Source: Stenogyne calaminthoides | Taxonomy: Eukaryota; Streptophyta; Magnoliopsida; Lamiales; Lamiaceae | Direction: 5' to 3' | Assembly (NCBI GenBank): GCA_037126765.1 | Contig: JBBCBC010000032.1 | Location: 868,001 to 932,000 of the forward strand | DNA: 64,000 nucleotides | Part shown: positions 56,898 to 64,000 of the stretch, piece by piece | How the letters are laid out: the number at the start of each line of letters is the position of its first letter | How positions within the stretch are numbered: position 1 is the first letter of the stretch | The notes under the pieces: model-generated | Told to the model about the DNA's origin: nothing | What the model saw: only the letters and a program-made list of their open reading frames with translations | Database searches by the model: none | Program-made: the position numbers and the translations under genes

Positions 56898-58139
56898 TGT
56901 TGGGAAATGAATTTAATAAAGAGGATTTTGATTAGATCCCAAAACCCCTGAGTATGACATGTTCAGGATAATCTTGATAGATGAATCAGGATTCAGTTTT
57001 AGAGTGTTCAGGATATTATCTTGCACCGTATAGTCGGCAGATATAGAACAAAGTTAGTTTCAAGACTCGAAGAAGAAATCGAGATATCAAGACTCGAGAG
57101 ATATTGAGAAATCAAAGACTCGAGAAACCAAGGCTCAGAGAAAACCGAAGGTTCAGAGAACTCAAGACTCGAGAAATATCAAGGCACAAGAATTATCAAG
57201 ACTCAAAGAATATACCAATGCTCAAGATATCCCGAATGTTCCGAGGCACCGGGCTAAGAATATATACGGTTGGAATCCAAATGACGTGGACCAACGGTAG
57301 GAAGACAACCAAACTGGAAAAGTCAGCAGAACTTACAAAGAATAGTATGGATTTGAATGTAACTCTCTCCAATCCAGAACATTCAAATCCACACTATAAA
57401 TACAAGTTCTTCCTTCATTATCGATGAGTGGAAGTGCGAAAAAGATATAGAACAATGCTACTGAGCCAAAGAGCGTTATAAATTAAAGCATTCCCACCCT
57501 AGAACACAAGTCTATAGATATACAAATATATTCAAAGAGTGTTCTAGAACCCAATCTAAGCAACCCACGATGTATCATAGCTTAGAGAGATTTTCCCAAC
57601 CTTAGATTGAGGCTAAACCATTGTAAGGGAAAAATCTCACCATAGTTGGAGACAACACCAAAACCCAAACCCAAAGTGGTGAAGTGAGGTAGTTGTTAGC
57701 AAACCCGAGTGAGGGTGATAAGTCCCGCTTGAGTGTGTGAACTCGTTAAACATCTCAGAGGCGATCCCGTGGAGGGTGATAAGTCCCGAGGCGAACCCGA
57801 GAGAGGGTTATAAGTCCAGGTTCGAGTGTGAGCTCGGTAAATATCTATTAGCAATCCCGTGGAGGGTGATAAGTCCCGCTTTGAAGGAATTTCCCTAGAG
57901 AGGGAGAGAGCGGATGTAGGACCGGGTTGTCCTAACCACTATATATTGTTTGTGTTGTTTATCGCTTTTTTGTTTATACTTGTCATACGATTCGCTTATA
58001 AGCAAAAACACAACACATGAGCTCCAAAGTTTAAAAAAAAAATTTGAAACACTCGTTTCTCCCCTCGCTTTATATGCACCGAAATCAAACGTTTTGCTTC
58101 CGCGACGCCAAAAAAATAGGTTTTCCCAATCGACCAACA
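56898..58139 (+). mobile_element. Copia-type 5' LTR (1242 bp)
   Basis: TGTTGGGAAATG ... CGACCAACA, with TATA-like CACTATAAATACAAG at about 57392 and repeated GGAGGGTGATAAGTCCCG blocks at 57710-57880. A PBS follows, so it is a 5' LTR. No gag-pol is visible to its right. Confidence 0.75.
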
Positions 58140-58141
58140 AG

Positions 58142-58154
58142 TGGTATCGAGCGG
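58142..58154 (+). other. Primer-binding site
   Basis: TGGTATCGAGCGG, initiator-tRNA-Met type with a one-base deletion relative to TGGTATCAGAGC, two bases from the LTR. Confidence 0.7.
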
Positions 58155-60312
58155 TGTGCTCAAAAGATTACTTTTTCAATGTTTTTACCGAAAGCGGATC
58201 TTTTCTTTTTAAAACCTATATCCGATCCGATATCAACAAGCTGCACCAAGAAAAACAGAAAAGTTTTACACAACAATGGAATAATAGAACTTTTCATTGA
58301 TAAAGACCAAGGGTCGTTTACATTACAAGTTACAAATGCAAGAAAACCTGGAGGTTAATACATAACTCTAAACCCTAAACCCTTAAGCCATATCCCTAAA
58401 CCTTCATCCAAACCCAAACCCGATCTATAGGGGGGTGATTAAGAGGAGGAAAGAGAGAAATTTTAAATCTGATGCTCTCATTTTCCCCACTTAACAGATG
58501 AGGAGGCTTGAAAGGTAATCCTATGCCAAGAACCGATGGACTCTCCAAGGGAGTGAGAGCGGCATTAATAGGATTTTTAAGCCGAGAGCCCCAAGGAGGA
58601 GTAAAAGGGCCCCAACAAAAATGGTGAGTGTGATATACGTGATCACCGTTGTCTGATCTAGATCGTATATCAAACTCACGTTCATTTTCAGACTAAGTCT
58701 GTTGATGGTAGTCACGTCATAACGATAGACACACAAGGTGCATACGGTTAGGAGAAGTGTCTTCTCGGTTAAACAAAGAAAGCCCCATTGCAGGTGGTGG
58801 TAGAAAGCTTTTGCAACAATCGTATGTGAAATCATTGACGATGATGAAAACAAAGAAAAGGGATGAACAAAGTTGATTTGAGAAGATGAAATCATGGAAA
58901 AAAGGGTAAATGTGTTTCTTGGGAAGTCTCACCGGAAACAAGGGTTCACCAGATACATGATTCTACTGAAGAAGATATGTATGGTGAATGAGTTATGTTG
59001 TGTAAAAACATTGGTCCAATTTATAGAGGCCAAGCAAGGGTGCGTCTGCAAATTTGAGTTTTCAAAGCCTATTTTAGAAAAATTTGCATCACAAGGACAA
59101 TGTAGAAATCACGCGACCGATAATTGGATAAAGTTACGGATTGACATATCGAGTGTATCGACGACATATCTCACGCATGTCAAATCGCACTAACTTAGGG
59201 AAGAGAGTCTACTACTCTGCACTAAGCTCGGCAAAGAACATTTTCCAAGAATTGTCTTAATCTGAGAAGAATCAGATTAGGTCAACAAAAATCTGATTAC
59301 ATACAAAGCTGATCAAATGAAGAAAATCAGCTGAGCTTGAAAACGTCACCAAATCAGATATATCGGTCTATATCAGTTGAAAGGGGAACTTCAACTTGAG
59401 GGGGAACTCACGGAATCAAAAGTAAATGATTGAGATCAGACGAGGCTGCAGACAAGACTGATCAAGATCAGATGAGTTAGATGAGTTCCGGAGTGAACTA
59501 ATGAGCTGTGCAGAATCAGAAATGAAGAAAAGCTAAAGCCAAAGAAATCGTAAGAAAAGGTTGCAAATCGAAGATGATGGAAAAGAGATCGATCAAGATC
59601 GACGTGATCGAGATCAGATATGATAAACCTGAGATGCTAACCTGATATGATGACCTGATGCTATTCTGATATGTTGATCTAAAGATGTGTTGATCTAATC
59701 AGTCGAACTGATCAGATCAAGCAAAAAGGAAATCAGATAGCATGAGTGAAAAGGAATACTGAAGGCTCAGTAAAAAAAAAAAAAAAATCGAGACTCAAGA
59801 TAGGGTCAAGAGACTGAGGGTCGATGTGTCCGAAATCGTAAGAAACCGAACTCGGTCGGATGAGTATCGGTATGTCCGATCGGATAAGGTCCGTGAGAAG
59901 AAGAGGAATGAGGAGTCGAAAGCGTAAGATGAAGACCAAGACCAAGATCAAGACTTGTAATTCTTTATGTTTGTGTCTTTATTTCTTTGATAAGTTCATT
60001 GTAATCTGTAACTGATAACATACAATCAATGAAACTTTTATCTTTATGCTCAAATATAATACCTCATTATCTTTTTTACATGTCTTTTATTTTGATATGC
60101 CTGATTGAATGTCTCTGATCTGATTATATGCTCATATATAAGGGAAACTATATGATGCTATAAGAAATTACTTAAGTATTTAGTAATGATCTATTTAGAA
60201 AAGATTCATTACTAAAGAAATTTGTTGAATGTTTTTAAATTGATTGGAGATTTACCTTTCTTCTAATAGAAAAAACTGAAACCTGAGTATAGGTTATATG
60301 TTTGTAACAAGA
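58155..60312. other. Retrotransposon-derived sequence without recognisable genes
   Basis: No gag, RT or integrase motif could be read on either strand. CTTGAGGGGGAACTC at about 59394 looks like a copia polypurine tract. The frame at 58521-58895 (minus) has hydrophobic stretches but no known similarity. Confidence 0.4.
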
Positions 60313-62167
60313 TGTTGGGGATTATACTGAAAAGTATGCTTTTTACTTTGTATAATCGAAACTGAATTTCCAGACTTATTTACTGAAATAAATTGTTTAT
60401 CACTGATGCTTTAAATATGATTGAATGTTATATATATTTCTTTGATAATCTGCTCAATAATTCGTGACGTGTTACATCAGAAGTTAATTTAGTGATACCC
60501 GATCACGTAAGATTAAATTAATATCCCTTGTAACTATAAGTACGCTCATTCACGACCTAGATGGAAATGAACAACCATCGCGAAAGGTTGAGGTGTAAGG
60601 GCTCGATTGGTTTGTCTTGACCAAGAGATTACACTAGTGCATGACGATCGATCTTGTTGAATAGGACCTCTGGGAGGATAAATTCTTCTAACCCCAACAA
60701 GGAAGAATTAGACCTCGATTGGTTCGTTGTTTCTTAACCTTCGTCCCTTAAATAGGATCACGTGGGATCGGTAACTATTGCTTTGACTTATCATGGGTAG
60801 CGAATCGGAGAGAGAGATTCAATACGTGCTTTATCTTGGGCAATATTATTGGTCACATGTGATTGCTAAGATTTAATACGAAGAATCGTGTGCAAGCACG
60901 CTTGCTTGATTTGCCCCCTGGGAGGTTCATAAGTTTTATCATACCAAATCTTGCAAGTGGAATTTGTTTCCTAGATGGATAATAATGTTGAACCGTTCCT
61001 CGACCAAGGACAAAAAGATATTAATTAATGAAAAGCTATTTCAAAGGCTTGAATTAATTAATGGGCTAGATAATCTTAAACACGGAAATAATGACCGGAG
61101 CCATATTGACTGTAATATGGGTTAAGATGGATAGTGCAATATTGATTATGTAGTGGGATTAATTAATATTTATGGGCTTGAATTATATTGTGGCTCAATA
61201 TTAGATATTCAAGATCCATTAGAAGGTCCAATCTTAATTCTCCTAAAGGCCCCTGAGTAGCCCAAATATATAGTCCAATAACTGAAAAGGTGATTAAAAT
61301 AAAATAAATATTGTTGCTTATATTTCCTCATTATTTTCGAAAATTATGGATAAAAGAGGGAGAAAGATTTTCTTTGAATTTTGTTATGGAATGTAGATAT
61401 GTATTCTTGGAATACAAGATTATCTCATTAAATTCAAGAAATCTCCCACTTGGTTATTCATTGAGAATTTTCAAATTTTTGAAATATTATGGGCAAGAAA
61501 GATTTTCTTGATTTTCTTGAAAAGATATTATGGAAGATATGTATTTCTTGAAATACAAGAATATCTCATAAATTCAAGAAGATCCAAATCTTGGTTTCTT
61601 GTGCTAATATTTTCGAAAATTACCTTTATTTGAGGAGGTGGGATTTTTGTGGAATATTTTAATTATGGGAAAAAGAATATATGGGATATATTCAAGATTT
61701 CTTGGTGACCAAGAAAAGTCTTTTCCCACATTGAAAATTCACATAAATTTCGTGCCCTCCTCTCCTATAAATAGGGGATGATTAGTTCATTCCCAAGTAC
61801 AATTCCATGTGCTGGAAATATTAGCAAATCCACAAAAGTGGTGCAACAAAGTTTATTTTTTCCTTTTGTTAATTGTTCGCGAGTATCCTTCCACCGGATT
61901 GTCGAGCAAGGGCTAAGGGAATACTTGGGAAGTCCTTTTGGTTAGTCCGTCCGACCGAAGTCACTTTGCCATCCCGAGAGGGTACGCGTTCACGTAAACC
62001 CGTAGATTCCGCGTCGTAGGTTTTACGTGGCTTTTTATATGCATGATATGTTGTTGCAATTATTATTTGAATTAATATAGAATTAATTCATGCTAGTAAT
62101 AATTAATGAATTAAATTTGTATTTAAATATTCACCCCGAATAGATCTGTGCGAATCATTCCCCAACA
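60313..62167 (+). mobile_element. Copia LTR, plus orientation (1855 bp)
   Basis: TGTTGGGGATTATACTG ... CATTCCCCAACA. It is the inverted homologue of 46911-48628. CCTATAAATAGGGGATG at about 61765 is the likely core promoter. Confidence 0.85.
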
Positions 62168-63050
62168 ATCGCATCGAGCCAATTTGTTTGAACTCTCAAT
62201 TTTTAAATTGTAATTTAATTCACGGACATTAAATTTGAAATTGGATAGTAGAATCTGTTAGATCTGTTTTTGGTATCCAATTGTCATGGATTTTAATGTT
62301 TTATTTTGCATGCATATAAACCGTGGTTTTTAATTCGATTCGTTCGGATTTGTTTTTGCCTCGTGAAAAATCCACGAGTAGACTAGGATTTGTTTGATTT
62401 GATCAATGTAATAGACTAGTCTAGATCTATGTTTATTTATTTTTGTAAATAAATTGTAACCGGATCGGAACGAAGAGATGAAGAATTAAAGAATTAAAAT
62501 CAGAAATCGCCGAGCTGGCCGCTACCTGGCACGCACGGGCGCAGCGCGAGGGCGCAGGGCGGGCAGCACGCCAGAGGATGCTGCCCGGCCGACGGGCGGT
62601 GCGTGTTCGTGCTCCAAAGCGAGCCTGGCGCTGGCGATTGGGCTGACGGAGACGCGGGCGAGCCCGATGTCGCGGGCGGCGAGAGGCGATGCGAATCTGG
62701 ACGATGCGCGATGGACGTCGCCTCGCCGCCGAGGATCGCCGACCCCGACTCGCTCTGGGCGTCTTAAAAGCGCGGGCGTGGCTTTGCCAGCGGTCCGAGG
62801 TCGCTTAGGTCCTAGGCAGCGGCCGGCGGATCTTGGCGTGCATCCCGGCCGCGAAATGCCATGCGTGGCGATTCGAGACGGCGTATTTTTTTTTTCGAGA
62901 CGAACGAGTGGGAGAAATTCGAGACGTGTTTCTTCAAGATCAAGCCAAGAAAAAAATCAAACCATGACAATTGGATAATTTGTGCCCAATATGTTTATTT
63001 TTCTGCTGCTTTTGCTTGGTTTATTTGTGCTATCTTATGCTTTATTTAAT
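62168..63050 (+). mobile_element. Copia leader after plus-strand LTR, GC-rich
   Basis: Starts with a degraded PBS (ATCGCATCGAGCC for TGGTATCAGAGCC). The first 290 bases match the complement of 46610-46890 (GTAATAGACTAGTCTAGATC block). A GC-rich stretch at 62500-62870 corresponds in position, less clearly in sequence, to 46080-46560. No gag is recognisable. Confidence 0.55.
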
Positions 63051-64000
63051 TTGTTTAAATGTGTTTGCATGAGGGTTGCCAAATTGAAAAATCTCAACTT
63101 CAAAATTACTAAGTATGTTTTAAATAATTAATTGACAATTTTATTCCTGATAATAAAATTGAATTAATTTTGACCTCCATGATTTATTTATTTGTGAATT
63201 CTTTTGGAGAAATTCCCCAACGGATTTCGGTCAAAAGATAGGTTTCACATGAATGAATTCCAAACGGATGATTGTGGGTTATTACTAGTGGCGGCGATGA
63301 CCCTCCCAACGAGGCTCGATCAAAGCGAAATAGTAATCCCAGATTTAATCATGGTTATTACTTAGGTATAAAATTGATATGCATATACTTCTCCTGAGTC
63401 CCCGCGAATTTTATATTGGTCAAGTGAGAGCCAACTATTAATCTGATATTAAGGGTTTGTAATCGTTTTGTTTGTAACCCGCTTGAATGTGTTTAAATAA
63501 TGACCCACCCAACGTGGCTTATTTAAACTGCTTTTTTGAGATGATTGGGTGATGCATTGTTCATATTTTTTTTGAGATTTTAAATATGATGGCATGTGAT
63601 CAAACCTTGTGATATATTTGTGCTTATGCATATTATTGTTTATTTCAGTTCATCATGTCACAACCTTTTAATCCATTGCTCAATATCTTTGAAAAGACAA
63701 TTTGCTCACTTTGGAGAAAATTTTGTTGATTGAATCGAAAACTCACTATTGTCCTCACTCGCACAAAGCCATAACCGGGTTCGACCACACCTAAACCGGG
63801 TAAACCATCGATGAGTCCACTAAAACGGTTAAGAAAAAGAGTCGACCGGGAGCGGTCTAACGAAATGGCTAAGTGTACCATCTTGGCTTTATGTCGATGT
63901 GTTGCAACACCAACACCGTAACGTTGAGACCGGGCCATGAAATCATGACTAGTCTTAAAGCGATGTTTCAACATCGAACCGCCAGGGCTCGTCGATCACC
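63051..64000. other. Unassigned sequence at window end
   Basis: Intermediate GC. A 109-codon minus-strand frame (63645-63974) has no recognised similarity. May be the internal region of the copia element or an unrelated repeat. Confidence 0.3.

Noticed and set aside
58355..58395. AACCCTAAACCC telomere-like repeats
   Set aside because: Only two imperfect units; not an array.
60000..60300. AT-rich tail resembling an LTR end before 60313
   Set aside because: CA end, partner and TSD could not be fixed, so not listed as a separate LTR.
1..64000. CRISPR arrays, operons, bacterial ribosome-binding sites
   Set aside because: The sequence is a plant nuclear region with spliced genes; no direct-repeat/spacer array or polycistronic layout was seen.

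Overview
The window looks like nuclear DNA of a flowering plant, probably a dicot. It is strongly AT-rich, its real genes have several GT-AG introns, the three recognisable host genes (plastid-type aspartate carbamoyltransferase, class B GH9 endoglucanase, SUMO) are plant versions, and the spaces between them are filled with plant transposable elements (CACTA, hAT, Tourist, Stowaway, Ty1/copia, Ty3/gypsy). I cannot name the species.

Layout. 1-3463: plus-strand aspartate carbamoyltransferase gene (pyrB), cut by the window edge, with exon structure intact but carrying two in-frame stops and one single-base frameshift. 3.9-9.8 kb: small elements, several with readable terminal inverted repeats (TIRs) and target-site duplications (TSDs). 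10.0-26.8 kb: a nested transposon complex. A roughly 5.9 kb unit (retrotransposon remnants plus the 5' part of a ZMYM1-type hAT transposon) was tandemly duplicated. Copy A later received three insertions (hAT, hAT-like, Tourist). Copy B received a 4.6 kb CACTA element inside the hAT transposase gene. Because each insertion is missing from the other copy, the empty sites can be read directly. 29.5-34.6 kb: minus-strand GH9 endoglucanase, five exons, apparently intact. 39.05-41.57 kb: minus-strand SUMO gene, three exons, intact. 42-64 kb: almost wholly retrotransposon material: two copia-type LTRs with leaders in opposite orientation (46.9-48.6 and 60.3-62.2 kb), a Ty3/gypsy Tat-like 3' end with an antisense ORF (48.6-54.0 kb) interrupted by another LTR, a copia RNase H tail, and a further copia LTR with primer-binding site (56.9-58.2 kb).

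The host genes have no evident common pathway: pyrimidine synthesis, cell-wall glucan hydrolysis and protein sumoylation. A segment of the endoglucanase gene (intron, exon 3, intron) occurs in two further places, 8.5-9.5 kb and 27.2-28.3 kb, with the exon mostly deleted and a decayed tRNA-Gly beside it.

I found no new enzymatic system. The most informative content is the stratified insertion history at 10-27 kb, the antisense-ORF retrotransposon, two Pol III-promoter-like modules inside the CACTA element, and the lesion-bearing pyrB copy. All positions come from reading by eye; element ends without a stated TSD are accurate to about 10-30 bases.
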